Notes under the pieces: model-generated | What the model saw: the letters and a program-made list of their open reading frames with translations, nothing else | Database searches by the model: none | What the model was told of the DNA's origin: nothing | Source of the DNA: Acinetobacter lwoffii | GTDB lineage: Bacteria > Pseudomonadota > Gammaproteobacteria > Pseudomonadales > Moraxellaceae | Direction of reading: 5' to 3' | Assembly: GCF_002321025.1 (NCBI RefSeq) | Contig: NZ_DCLL01000029.1 | Span: 28,234 to 92,233 of the forward strand | DNA: 64,000 nucleotides | Translations under genes and position numbers: made by a program | Shown: positions 51,655-61,181 of the stretch, piece after piece | Numbering within the stretch: position 1 is the stretch's first letter | Layout: the number at the start of each line of letters is the position of its first letter

Positions 51655-54275
51655 ATCTGGATCAATTACAAAAAGGTCTGGAACAGGCTTTCTACACCGA
51701 ACAACACCGAATTGTCTTCTGGTACGATGCGGAACAGTCTTTTAGCGAAGAAGTAAAGGCGTTAAAACTGAATGATGTCCAGATTCTGAATATGGCAGAC
51801 GAATCCAGCCTTGCGATTAAGCTTAAACTGGAACTTGAAGATCAGCAGGGCAAATACTTGCTGTATTTCCCAAGTGCTGAGCCTGAAACTGAAAAAGACT
51901 GGTTACTGGATATCAAGCTGTATTCACGCAGCTTCTATGCCGATCGTTTCTCGATTATTTTTAATGAGCTTGGCTTACAGCAGCAAAGTTTAAGAGAACA
52001 TCTGGCCAAACGTGAAGAGTTCCTCAAAGCCAAAGCCCGTCTGAGTACCTTAAAACGCTATATCCAGCCTGATGCAGATGCACAGGATCTGGATATGGCC
52101 ATGATTGCAGCTGTGGTCAAGGCCGACAGTGCCGAGCTGATGCATATTGTCCTGGCGTTGGCAGATGAAATGGTACAGCAGAACCTGGCTCTGGAAGTCA
52201 ATCCAGAATCCTTTGCTGAACTGGAAAAATTCCAACTGGTGCCAGCTTTAGTCACCGCATTACAGGCGGAAATTGGTTATCCAGCATCGGTTGAAGAATT
52301 GAATGGGGAAGCACCATTCAAGCTCGGTACGTTCTTTATCCGTTTGATGACTACAGGTTTCTGTGAAAGCCTGGGCGATATACCGCTATGGGCTCAGGAA
52401 CTGGTGATGTCATCAGTCAGCTCCCGTGCAACAGCCAGAGCCTTTTTGTCGCGCTGGAGAGACAGCTCCAAATACTACCCAACCTTCGATACACTCTCCC
52501 AGACCGTGGCCAATGCACTGCGGATCCAAGAAAAGGTCGGGGCTTTTGATCTGGAGCAGCTGCTCGATGTCATGACCTTTGAAGTGATTGAACAAAAGAT
52601 CATTGTCGATCTGGCCAGTCATATCCCTGCAGCCGCCAAGGCTGAACTGGAACATTTCAAAACGGTTATTTCTACCCGTCTGGATGGCTATTGGGCGTCC
52701 AAACATAAGGACGATGCAACCCGCCGTAAATACCGTACCGTCTATACAGCGTTGCAGGCAGCGATTGAGCTGTTCAGTCTGCGACTGCTGTTTGATTCTG
52801 GGTTCTATTTCGAATCCAGCGAAGCCTTGTATAAAGCCTACGAGCAGGAGTTGTATCGCTTTGATATGGCCTATCGCCACTACAGTGCTGCTTCTCAACG
52901 CGCTCATGTCGATATCCTGAAAAAACTCGATGAAGAAGTCGAAAATTGCTATTCCTACTGGTTTATTGATCACCTGGCACGAAACTGGGGAGATCGGATT
53001 GAAGCTGAGCAACGCTTGAATGTCTGGAAAGTGGCAGATATTCCAAATCAGCAGAACTTCTACTATACCCACGTCAGACCCTTACTCAATTCTGCAACGA
53101 AACGCCGTATTGTGGTAATTATCAGTGATGCTTTCCGTTATGAAGCTGCGGTAGAGCTGCGCGATCGTATCAATGAAAAGCGTTATTCTGAAGCGACCTT
53201 GTCTTCACAGCTGGGCGTTGTTCCAAGTTACACCACACTTGGCATGGCCTCGTTGTTGCCGCATCAGACTTTGGAGTACAAAGAGGCCGCAGGTGATGAT
53301 GTTTTAGTAGATGGGCAGTCCAGCAAAGGGACTGCAGCACGATCCAAAATTCTGGCTGCCTATAATGGATTGGCGGTTACCGCTGAAACGGTAAAAGGTT
53401 GGTCGCGTGATGAAGGCCGTGAAGCGCTGAAAGACCATGATTTGATTTACGTTTATCACAACGTGATTGATGCTCGGGGAGACAGTGCCTCTACAGAATC
53501 AGAAACCTTTATGGCGGTGGAACATGCCATTGAAGAGCTGACTGAACTTAGCCGCAAAATTTTAATGCACTTTAATATTTCCACCCTGTTGATTACAGCC
53601 GACCATGGCTTCTTGTTCCAGCAAAGTAAACTGGAATCTGCGGATCGTTCAAGCTTGACTGAAAAACCTGCCAATACATTGAAAAGCAAAAAACGCTATG
53701 TGATTGGGCATGGTTTACCAGAGAGCAAGGAAGCATGGAAAGGCTCAACCCAAGCCACGGCAGGCACACTATCTGCGACTGATTTCTGGATTCCAAAAGG
53801 GGCGAACCGTTTCCATTTTGTAGGAGGCTCACGTTTCGTGCATGGCGGCATCATGCCTCAGGAAATCGTAGTGCCTGTACTAACGGTAAAACAGCTACGT
53901 GGTGAAAAGGCTGGACAGCGCACCAAGCGTAAAGTTGAGGTCATTTCTACCAAATCCACGCTGAAGATGGTCAGTAATATCCAGAAGTTTGACTTGATGC
54001 AAACTGAAGCCGTCACGGAACTGGTGATTCCAGTGACCCTGTCGATTGCCATTTATGATGGGGATGTCAAAGTTTCCAGTGAAGAAACCCTGACCTTTGA
54101 TAGCACTACCGACTCTGTTGCGGAACGGGTGAAACAGGTCAGACTGTCATTATCCGGTACTGATTTTGACCGTAAGAAAGATTACTTCCTGGTGCTGAAG
54201 GACAAAGACCTGAATATCGAAATGCAGCGCTATAAGGTCACCATTGATCTGGCATTTACTGATGACTTCTTCTGA
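51651..54275 (+). CDS. pglZ: BREX alkaline-phosphatase-superfamily protein PglZ (BrxZ)
   Basis: 874 residues. The PglZ core starts with RIVVIISDAFRYEAAVELRD near residue 485 (metal-ligand Asp), followed by YTTLGMASLLPHQTL, DLIYVYHNVID and LLITADHGFLFQ near residue 645 (second metal site, D-H-G). A C-terminal beta-rich domain follows. PglZ is the signature protein of BREX. The start overlaps the DUF262 gene by 4 bp (ATGA), and brxL follows after 20 bp. Confidence 0.96.
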   Translation: MNLDQLQKGLEQAFYTEQHRIVFWYDAEQSFSEEVKALKLNDVQILNMADESSLAIKLKLELEDQQGKYLLYFPSAEPETEKDWLLDIKLYSRSFYADRFSIIFNELGLQQQSLREHLAKREEFLKAKARLSTLKRYIQPDADAQDLDMAMIAAVVKADSAELMHIVLALADEMVQQNLALEVNPESFAELEKFQLVPALVTALQAEIGYPASVEELNGEAPFKLGTFFIRLMTTGFCESLGDIPLWAQELVMSSVSSRATARAFLSRWRDSSKYYPTFDTLSQTVANALRIQEKVGAFDLEQLLDVMTFEVIEQKIIVDLASHIPAAAKAELEHFKTVISTRLDGYWASKHKDDATRRKYRTVYTALQAAIELFSLRLLFDSGFYFESSEALYKAYEQELYRFDMAYRHYSAASQRAHVDILKKLDEEVENCYSYWFIDHLARNWGDRIEAEQRLNVWKVADIPNQQNFYYTHVRPLLNSATKRRIVVIISDAFRYEAAVELRDRINEKRYSEATLSSQLGVVPSYTTLGMASLLPHQTLEYKEAAGDDVLVDGQSSKGTAARSKILAAYNGLAVTAETVKGWSRDEGREALKDHDLIYVYHNVIDARGDSASTESETFMAVEHAIEELTELSRKILMHFNISTLLITADHGFLFQQSKLESADRSSLTEKPANTLKSKKRYVIGHGLPESKEAWKGSTQATAGTLSATDFWIPKGANRFHFVGGSRFVHGGIMPQEIVVPVLTVKQLRGEKAGQRTKRKVEVISTKSTLKMVSNIQKFDLMQTEAVTELVIPVTLSIAIYDGDVKVSSEETLTFDSTTDSVAERVKQVRLSLSGTDFDRKKDYFLVLKDKDLNIEMQRYKVTIDLAFTDDFF

Positions 54276-54295
54276 TAACGAATTAACGATAGAGC

Positions 54296-56344
54296 GTGGC
54301 GTATATGGAATTGGCTAACGATAAAGAACTGGATCAGCTGCTGAATGAACACTTTGCCGGGCGGGTGGTACGTAAGGATCTGACTAAACTGATCAAAGAA
54401 GGGGCCAATGTCCCTGTCTATGTACTCGAATACCTGCTGGGGATGTACTGTGCCTCGGATGACCCCGAGATCATTGAACAGGGACTACGTAACGTAAAGA
54501 CCGTACTGGCTGAGAATTATGTCCGACCGGATGAAGCCGAGAAGGTGAAATCCCTGGTTCGTGAACGTGGCAGTTATAAGGTCATTGATCGGGTGACCGT
54601 AAAGCTGAATGAGCGTAAGGACAAATACGAAGCATCATTTAGTAATCTGGGCATCAAAGATGCCGAAATCTCAGCAGGCATCGTCAAAGAGTATGAAAAA
54701 TTACTTGTTGGTGGTATCTGGGTCATTGCTACGCTCAGTTATTATTTTGAAGAAGGACAGACTAGTTCTCCATTTGGGGTGAGTTTACTCAAGCCGATTC
54801 AAATGCCGAATATGAATATGGATGAACTCTTCAGTGGCAGAGCAGCATTAAGCACTGATCAGTGGCGCGAGAGTTTAATCCGTTCGATCGGTATGGAGCC
54901 GGCTTCCTTAAAAGAGGAGGTGCAATGGCACTTGTTGGCACGCATGATTCCTTTTGTCGAAAACAACTATAACGTCTGTGAGCTGGGGCCACGCGGTACC
55001 GGTAAAAGCCATATTTACAAAGAGTGTTCACCGAATAGTATTTTAGTCTCCGGTGGACAAACGACTGTCGCCAACCTGTTCTATAACATGAGTAGCCGCC
55101 GTATTGGTCTGGTGGGCTTATGGGATGTGGTAGCTTTTGATGAAGTCGCTGGTATTTCCTTTAAGGACAAAGATGGCGTACAGATCATGAAAGACTACAT
55201 GGCCTCAGGATCTTTTGCCCGTGGTCGTGAACAGATGGAAGCCTCTGCTTCGATGGTTTTTGTGGGTAATATTAACCAAAGTGTTGAATCCTTGGTGAAG
55301 ACTAGCCACTTATTGGCTCCTTTTCCTGAAGCAATGATCGATTCAGCATTCTTTGATCGCTTTCATGCCTATATCCCGGGTTGGGAAATTCCAAAAATGC
55401 GTCCGGAATTCTTTACTAACCGTTATGGTCTAATCGTTGATTATCTGGCTGAATTCTTCCGGGAAATGCGTAAGCGTAGTTTTGCGGATGCCATTGAGAA
55501 GTACTTCAAACTCGGTAATAACCTGAATCAGCGCGATGTGATTGCCGTTCGCAAGACGGTTTCTGGATTGATGAAGCTGCTTTACCCACACGGTCAGTTT
55601 AATAAAGAAGATGTACTGCAATGCCTGGAATATGCACTGCAGGTGCGCCGTCGGGTCAAAGAACAGCTGAAGAAAATTGGGGGGATGGAATTCTATGATG
55701 TGCATTTCAGCTATATCGACAATGACACCTTAGAAGAGCATTTTGTCTCGGTAAAAGAGCAGGGTGGAGGTGGACTTATTCCCGAAGGTCCTGCTAAACC
55801 AGGTTTTCTGTATACCATCGGACTCAGTAATAAGGGCATGCCAGGTTTATACCGCTTAGAACTGCAAGTCACTAAAGGTTCAGGAAAATTGGCGACATCT
55901 GGCTTATGGAATTCAAGTAGTGCCAAAGAACAGGTCAAGATTGCTTTTGACTACTTCAAGGCCAATGCATCCCGGATCTCGGGGGGCAGTAAGGTGCTGG
56001 AACATGACTTCCACTTACATGTGGTGGAGTTACAGAATACCGGGCCGCTCAGCCATCTTGCCTTGCCAAGTTTAGTGGCTTTTGCTTCTGGCCTGTTAGG
56101 ACGATCGGTACAAAGTCAGATGGTGGTACTGGGTGATATGAGCTTGGGTGGTTCTGTGACACCGGTGGAGAGTATTGCCGAATGTCTGCAAGTTGCTTTT
56201 GATGCGGGTGCCAAGAAGGTTGCTTTGCCAATGAGTAGTGCGGCAGATATCCCAACGATTCCTGTGGAACTGTTTACCAAGTTCCAGACCAGCTTTTATG
56301 CAGATCCGGTGGATGCGGTGTTTAAAGGGTTAGGGGTGGATTAA
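54296..56344 (+). CDS. brxL: BREX protein BrxL (AAA+ ATPase with Lon-like domain)
   Basis: 682 residues from GTG 54296; ATG 54305 (MELANDKELDQ) is an equally likely start. P-loop CELGPRGTGKSHIYKE lies near residue 228, Walker B WDVVAFDEVAG near 280 and sensor-like FVGNINQSVESL near 322. The C-terminal Lon-like domain has GDMSLGGSVTPVESIAECLQ and DAGAKKVALPMSSAADIP. Known BrxL proteins form DNA-binding ring assemblies needed for phage exclusion. It is the last gene of the type 1 BREX operon, which is complete (A, B, C, PglX, PglZ, L). Confidence 0.96.
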   Translation: MAYMELANDKELDQLLNEHFAGRVVRKDLTKLIKEGANVPVYVLEYLLGMYCASDDPEIIEQGLRNVKTVLAENYVRPDEAEKVKSLVRERGSYKVIDRVTVKLNERKDKYEASFSNLGIKDAEISAGIVKEYEKLLVGGIWVIATLSYYFEEGQTSSPFGVSLLKPIQMPNMNMDELFSGRAALSTDQWRESLIRSIGMEPASLKEEVQWHLLARMIPFVENNYNVCELGPRGTGKSHIYKECSPNSILVSGGQTTVANLFYNMSSRRIGLVGLWDVVAFDEVAGISFKDKDGVQIMKDYMASGSFARGREQMEASASMVFVGNINQSVESLVKTSHLLAPFPEAMIDSAFFDRFHAYIPGWEIPKMRPEFFTNRYGLIVDYLAEFFREMRKRSFADAIEKYFKLGNNLNQRDVIAVRKTVSGLMKLLYPHGQFNKEDVLQCLEYALQVRRRVKEQLKKIGGMEFYDVHFSYIDNDTLEEHFVSVKEQGGGGLIPEGPAKPGFLYTIGLSNKGMPGLYRLELQVTKGSGKLATSGLWNSSSAKEQVKIAFDYFKANASRISGGSKVLEHDFHLHVVELQNTGPLSHLALPSLVAFASGLLGRSVQSQMVVLGDMSLGGSVTPVESIAECLQVAFDAGAKKVALPMSSAADIPTIPVELFTKFQTSFYADPVDAVFKGLGVD

Positions 56345-56453
56345 TTTCATATCTGTCTGGAAGAGTTACAGTAGATTGTTTTAAATTCAGTTTCTCAAGT
56401 TTAAATACCATGTTGTAAAAGCATAATACTGCCTCTTTTTAAGAGCTAGTATT

Positions 56454-56750
56454 TTAGGGGGGATTACCCTTCATTTTTTCTTGATCAGATATCTGTTGTA
56501 CTTTGACAGGATTTTGTTGATCTAAATATTTTTGATACCAAACACGCAATGTTTCAGGAGTACAACCGATTTTAGGATCAATAGCTGTGATTGCTGCCCA
56601 AGTAGAAGGATAATCTTTTTCAGATTCAATTAGTAATTGAACCGCTCTTTCTCTGATTTCAGGGGTCAATTTTACTTTGCCATTTGTAAGGTAAAAGGGG
56701 TCAATTTTAGAATGCCGTTGACAATGTATCGCCTTTTGAGTTTGAAGCAA
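56454..56750 (-). pseudogene. IS3-family OrfA remnant
   Basis: From about 56727 leftward the frame reads LTNGKVKLTPEIRERAVQLL, YPSTWAAITAIDPKIGCTPE and TLRVWYQKYLDQQNPVKVQQ. This is an IS3-type OrfA helix-turn-helix cut off after EKMK, where a GNPP tail and a stop arise from foreign DNA. The upstream end overlaps a copy of the same type of element's right end (56724-56830), so the initial residues are not native. Not functional. Confidence 0.75.
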
Positions 56751-56830
56751 TGTACTATGATAAGATTAACCCGTTAGGTCAGGTGGCCTAACTTAAATAA
56801 AAAGTCTCCGACAAACCCGGTACGGTTCAT
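56724..56830 (+). repeat. IS3 right end, copy 1 (107-bp direct repeat)
   Basis: Encodes the end of an IS3 OrfB (FEFEAMYYDKINPLGQVA then stop) and continues through AAAGTCTCCGACAAACCCGG to a terminal CGGTTCAT. An almost identical copy (two visible differences) lies at 61035-61141. It is inserted in an ISNCY-type transposase gene. Confidence 0.85.
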
Positions 56831-57267
56831 AATTTGGATCAGTTCACCAAAAAGCAATCCCGGTTGTAACGAGGCTGATACGGGCGCTTCAGGCGCTTGG
56901 ATCGAGGCATCCATAAGTCAGCTGCAATCATCCAAGAACGCAGGGTTTCTACTGAAAGATCGAATCCATGTACGGTGGTGAGCTTTTCATGCGCTAAAGT
57001 GGGTCCGAAACCATGCAGTTGGTCAGAAACAATATTGAGGCACTTGAGTCTGAGTTCTTCAGGAAGTTTGGAATTGCTGATTTGGCCACGACCGGCATGG
57101 GCTAATGCAGCTGGACCTTGGGCTTTGTATTTCTGCAGTAAGCGTCTGATCTGACGTTCTGAAATATGAAGTAGCTGAGCAGCCTGGGATTGAGTTATGC
57201 GTTGATCGCAGATTTCCTGCAAAACCGACAATCGTTTAAGTTCTTTATCCGACATAGACACCAACAT
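56831..57267 (-). pseudogene. ISNCY-type transposase, N-terminal remnant
   Basis: Starting around ATG 57267 or 57252 it reads MSDKELKRLSVLQEICDQRI, TQSQAAQLLHISERQIRRLL and LPEELRLKCLNIVSDQLHGF, then ETLRSWMIAADLWMPRSKRL. This is the N-terminal helix-turn-helix region of an ISNCY-family transposase. After YNRDC a poly-T indel shifts the frame (GELIQI is readable in the next frame), and the IS3 end then truncates it. No catalytic core remains. Confidence 0.78.
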
Positions 57268-57499
57268 ATCAAACCGTCCAATAAGGAAATTGCAAAAGTG
57301 CATATTCTAAAAGCGGACATTTCTATTTTGGAGTTACACATGATATTTGCCTGATAAGTAATATGTTAAGGATATAGGGCTTTTTATCTACCATGTTCTT
57401 ATCGAATTCAGGTTAATTATCATGTAAATTTTAACTGGAATAAGATACTTAACAACTGAATTACATACGACTATTCACGAATTTCATTGGGGGAAATTT

Positions 57500-60400
57500 A
57501 TGTCTAAATCATCTAGGGAGTTATTTTCACCGGATGTATTCGATCTCAAGTCGTTTATTTCTCCTTATATGATGATCATTCCTCCGACGATTTTTGCCTT
57601 GCTGATCTGGTGGACCAATCAAAGTTTTGGTTTTCTGTTTACCCATACCCTGGCAGAACTAATTTCCATCATTATTGCGCTTACAGCGCTGATCGTCACT
57701 GTGGTATCGCGGCATTTTACTAAAAATTATTTTGTGGTTTTCATAGCCATCGCTATTGGCTGGTGTGGCTTTATAGATTTATTCCACACCTTGCTCTACA
57801 AAGGCATGCAAATTTTTCCGGTAGATAGTGCTAATCAGGCCACGCAATTATGGATTGGCGCCCGCCTGTTGCAGGCCTTTGCCATGCTTGCCGCACCGTT
57901 CATGCTGACACGTATGATCAAGCTAGCCCCGTTAAATTTGTTTTTTGGTCTACTCAGTGTCGGAATTGTCAGTGCAGTGATGCTGGGTTTCTTCCCCACA
58001 GCCTTTATTGATGGGCAGGGCCTGACCTCTTTTAAAATTTATAGTGAATACCTGATTATCGCGGTGCTAGCAATGGCACTGGTACTGGTATGGCAGAGCC
58101 GTAAATATTTATCCACCCAACTGGTATTTGGTATCAGCTTGTCTATGCTGGCCATGATGGCCTCTGAATTTGCCTTTACCCAATATGTGTCTGTATATGC
58201 CGATGCCAATCTGCTGGGACATATTCTGAAAGTCTATTCCTACTGGTTTATTTATATGGCGCTGGTCGAGTCGACCATCAAAGAACCTTTCGGCATGTTG
58301 TCCAAGGCGGCCAGTACCTATGACACCATTCCGGATCCGACCTATATTGTCAGTTCCGACCATACCATTCAGCAGGTCAATCTGGCAGCAGCCAGGCTGC
58401 ACGGCATTCCTGCGGCACAATTGACCAGGCGCTCTGTCCATGAACTGGTACATGACCCTCGTGTACTAGCCGCGGATTGTCCGGTCTGCTCCCGACTGCA
58501 GCAGACACCGCAAGAATTTTTAATTCAGTTGTCCTTGCCCGATCATAAAACGGTCGAATGTCATGTCGCGCCTTTTGCAAAACACCTGGACAAAAAACCG
58601 GTCTGGGTCATGGTGATGCACGATATTACAGACCGTCAGTTTTTACTGCAGAATCTGCAGCAACGTGTAAAAGAAGTGCGCTGTCTAAACGAGATTAATC
58701 AGCTTTGCAACAGTACACAAATCGCTATGACCGAGTTATTGAATAAAGCGATACAAATCATTCCTTCCGGCTTTTCTTCACCGGAGCGGATTCATCTGCA
58801 AATTAACAGTGACTGGGGTATTTGGGGGGAAGCACCTCCTGCTCAGGCTATTTGTTTACAGTCAGCTTTTGCCGATGACAGCCAGCAATTTGGCAGCTTG
58901 ACTGTCTGGTATGATCCGTTGACACCGGCAGCAGATGCCGCTAATTTTCTGGATGAAGAACAGAGTTTAATCGATCATATCACCATTCAGATCACCCAAG
59001 TATATACTCGGTTACAGTCCCAGGGTCGGGTGGCACGTTTAACCTATCTCTATCAGTTGCTTAGTGAAACCAATCGGGTCATTGCCCATAGCCAGAACCA
59101 GCAGGCATTGCTGACTGAGTTGCAGCAGGTGTTGCTGAACTTGGGTGGTTTTGCCAAAATTGTGATCGCACTTAAGGCTGATGATCAGGCTGACAGTCCA
59201 CTAGTGATCCAGTTCCATCATAATGTCAGTGCCAATATTTTACCGACGTTGCAGACTGTCTTGCAGCAGGAGCAGAATCCTCCGTTGAATCATGTGAAAA
59301 ATACTGGCCCAGATGTGGATGTCTATAGCTATGCCTTGGTCAATGCTCCTGATGCGCATATTTCTCCAGAATACCGAGCGTGGAGACACTATTTAAAACA
59401 GGAACAGGTGCACCAGGCGGCATTGACTCCGTTGCTGTTTAATGGCCATTTCTGGGGGCTGATCGGGCTGTACACCACAGGTCGGGTAGAATTTGATCAG
59501 GAGCAAATTCAGCTGCTACAAAATCTCTCCAGAGATATTTCATCTGCACTGGAGCGTTTTTCCGCCGAACAACAGCGCAAAACTGCCGAATCTTATTCCC
59601 AGCAAATGGAACAACGTTTCCAGCAGGTGTTTTTGCAGTCTCCTGTGCCGATGCATATTATTTCCATACAGGATGAACGCATTCTTGCAGTCAATTTAGC
59701 CTATGAAAAATGGCTGGGATATCGCCTGGAAGATTTTCAAAATCAGGATGCCTGGCTGAAAAAAGTGGCGCCGAGTGCAGAGCAAAGACAGTTGATGCAA
59801 CAGAACTGGGAAGAGGCATTGCAACTAGCAAAAAAAGGCAACCCAGTGCAATTTCCTGAAATTACGCTGTTAGCAAAAGATGGTTGTCAGCGCATTGCCC
59901 AGCGTACCATGTCGATTGTCGGCAATGATGTGATTCTGGTCTGGAATGATCTGACCGCAATCCGGGAAACGGAACAGGCATTACAAGACAGTGAGCAGCG
60001 CTTCCGAAGCATGGTAGAACATACCGTGGTCGGAGTGTATGTGCTGCGCGACAATCAGTATATCTACGTCAATCCAAGTTATGCCAACATGCTTGGCTGG
60101 TCTGCTGCAGCGCTCATTGGACATGATATTCTGGAGTTTGCCGATGCAACGATAGACATCCTGGCACTGATTCACCAGGAGCAGGATCAAGCTTCGGAAT
60201 ATTTGGGCATGCCGCCTATCGTTGCGTTCCGTCATCAAAACGGTCAGATCCGGGAATTTGCCCTACATGCACGTTGCATCACTTGGGACGATGGCATGCC
60301 TGCCACGATTGTCATGGCACTAGATATTACCGAACAAAAGCAGGCACAGGACCAGATTACCCGACAGCTAGAACAGTTGGAAGCCACCATGTATGGCACC

Positions 60401-60958
60401 TTGCAGGCAGTATCTATCATGGTGGAATTACGCGATCCTTATACCGCGGGGCATGAGCGTCGTGTAGGGCTGATTGCTAGTGCCATTGCCAAAGAAATGG
60501 GCTGGGATGAAAAACGCTGCCTGCAGATGGAAGAAATTGGAATGGTACATGACATCGGCAAGATTTCCATTCCTTCTGAAATTCTGACTAAACCTACTCG
60601 TCTAACGCATCTGGAAATGGAAATGATGAAAGGCCATGCACAGGCGGGTTATGAGATTCTCAAGAATGTTCCTTTCAATATTCCAATTGCAGAAATCATT
60701 GGTCAGCATCATGAACGCATGGATGGAACGGGCTATCCTAATGGTTTGAAAGGGGAGGAGATTCATCCAGAGGCACGTATTTTAGCGGTAGCCGATGTGA
60801 TTGAGTCAATGGCTACGCATCGCCCATATCGTGCTGCTTTGGGCATAGATGTTGCACTTTGTGAAGTTTTAAAAGGGCGTGGAACAATTTATGATACGGA
60901 AGTTTGTGATGCAGCAGTACGTTTAATCAAGGAAAAGGGATATGTGCTGCCAAGTTAA
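57500..60958 (+). CDS. MASE3-PAS-GAF-PAS-PAS-HD-GYP cyclic-di-GMP phosphodiesterase
   Basis: 1152 residues. An N-terminal MASE3 membrane sensor (about residues 20-250, seven or eight hydrophobic segments) is followed by PAS (DTIPDPTYIVSSDHTIQQVN), GAF-like (LTYLYQLLSETNRVI) and PAS (FLQSPVPMHIISIQDERILA). A third PAS (FRSMVEHTVVGVYVLRDNQY) and a C-terminal HD-GYP domain complete it. The HD-GYP signature is complete: HDIGKISIP, HHERMDGTGYPNGLKGEEI and ILAVADVIESM. By family it hydrolyses cyclic di-GMP. No GGDEF domain is present. It is a stand-alone gene with a strong RBS (TGGGGGAAA) and its own terminator, lying between two IS3-end repeats. Confidence 0.93.
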   Translation: MSKSSRELFSPDVFDLKSFISPYMMIIPPTIFALLIWWTNQSFGFLFTHTLAELISIIIALTALIVTVVSRHFTKNYFVVFIAIAIGWCGFIDLFHTLLYKGMQIFPVDSANQATQLWIGARLLQAFAMLAAPFMLTRMIKLAPLNLFFGLLSVGIVSAVMLGFFPTAFIDGQGLTSFKIYSEYLIIAVLAMALVLVWQSRKYLSTQLVFGISLSMLAMMASEFAFTQYVSVYADANLLGHILKVYSYWFIYMALVESTIKEPFGMLSKAASTYDTIPDPTYIVSSDHTIQQVNLAAARLHGIPAAQLTRRSVHELVHDPRVLAADCPVCSRLQQTPQEFLIQLSLPDHKTVECHVAPFAKHLDKKPVWVMVMHDITDRQFLLQNLQQRVKEVRCLNEINQLCNSTQIAMTELLNKAIQIIPSGFSSPERIHLQINSDWGIWGEAPPAQAICLQSAFADDSQQFGSLTVWYDPLTPAADAANFLDEEQSLIDHITIQITQVYTRLQSQGRVARLTYLYQLLSETNRVIAHSQNQQALLTELQQVLLNLGGFAKIVIALKADDQADSPLVIQFHHNVSANILPTLQTVLQQEQNPPLNHVKNTGPDVDVYSYALVNAPDAHISPEYRAWRHYLKQEQVHQAALTPLLFNGHFWGLIGLYTTGRVEFDQEQIQLLQNLSRDISSALERFSAEQQRKTAESYSQQMEQRFQQVFLQSPVPMHIISIQDERILAVNLAYEKWLGYRLEDFQNQDAWLKKVAPSAEQRQLMQQNWEEALQLAKKGNPVQFPEITLLAKDGCQRIAQRTMSIVGNDVILVWNDLTAIRETEQALQDSEQRFRSMVEHTVVGVYVLRDNQYIYVNPSYANMLGWSAAALIGHDILEFADATIDILALIHQEQDQASEYLGMPPIVAFRHQNGQIREFALHARCITWDDGMPATIVMALDITEQKQAQDQITRQLEQLEATMYGTLQAVSIMVELRDPYTAGHERRVGLIASAIAKEMGWDEKRCLQMEEIGMVHDIGKISIPSEILTKPTRLTHLEMEMMKGHAQAGYEILKNVPFNIPIAEIIGQHHERMDGTGYPNGLKGEEIHPEARILAVADVIESMATHRPYRAALGIDVALCEVLKGRGTIYDTEVCDAAVRLIKEKGYVLPS

Positions 60959-60975
60959 ACAGGCTTGATCATCAG

Positions 60976-61008
60976 GTGAATAGCAGCCAAAAAGCTATTC
61001 ACTTTTTT
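60976..61008 (+). terminator. Rho-independent terminator of the HD-GYP gene
   Basis: GTGAATAGC / GCTATTCAC stem and six T, 17 bp after the stop. Confidence 0.88.
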
Positions 61009-61034
61009 AGTTGAGCTACAGACTGCACTGGGTT

Positions 61035-61141
61035 ATGTATCGCCTTTTGAGTTTGAAGCAATGTACTATGATAAAATTAACCAGTTAGGTCAGGTGGCCT
61101 AACTTAAATAAAAAGTCTCCGACAAACCCGGTACGGTTCAT
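61035..61141 (+). repeat. IS3 right end, copy 2 (107-bp direct repeat)
   Basis: Same sequence as 56724-56830 with two changes. Here the OrfB reading extends further left (LQTALGYVSPFEFEAMYYDK), so about 20 bp more of the element is retained. It ends at the same CGGTTCAT. Confidence 0.85.
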
Positions 61142-61181
61142 TCTTTTAAAAAGGATCTATTGTTTATTATTTTGGCTAGGA

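Noticed and set aside
52413..53072. 219-codon minus-strand frame in pglZ
   Set aside because: Shadow of pglZ; the forward frame carries the conserved PglZ metal-binding motifs.
60976..61008. Hairpin considered as a possible attachment site for the HD-GYP segment
   Set aside because: It has a T-run right after the stem and lies just behind the stop codon, so a terminator explains it.
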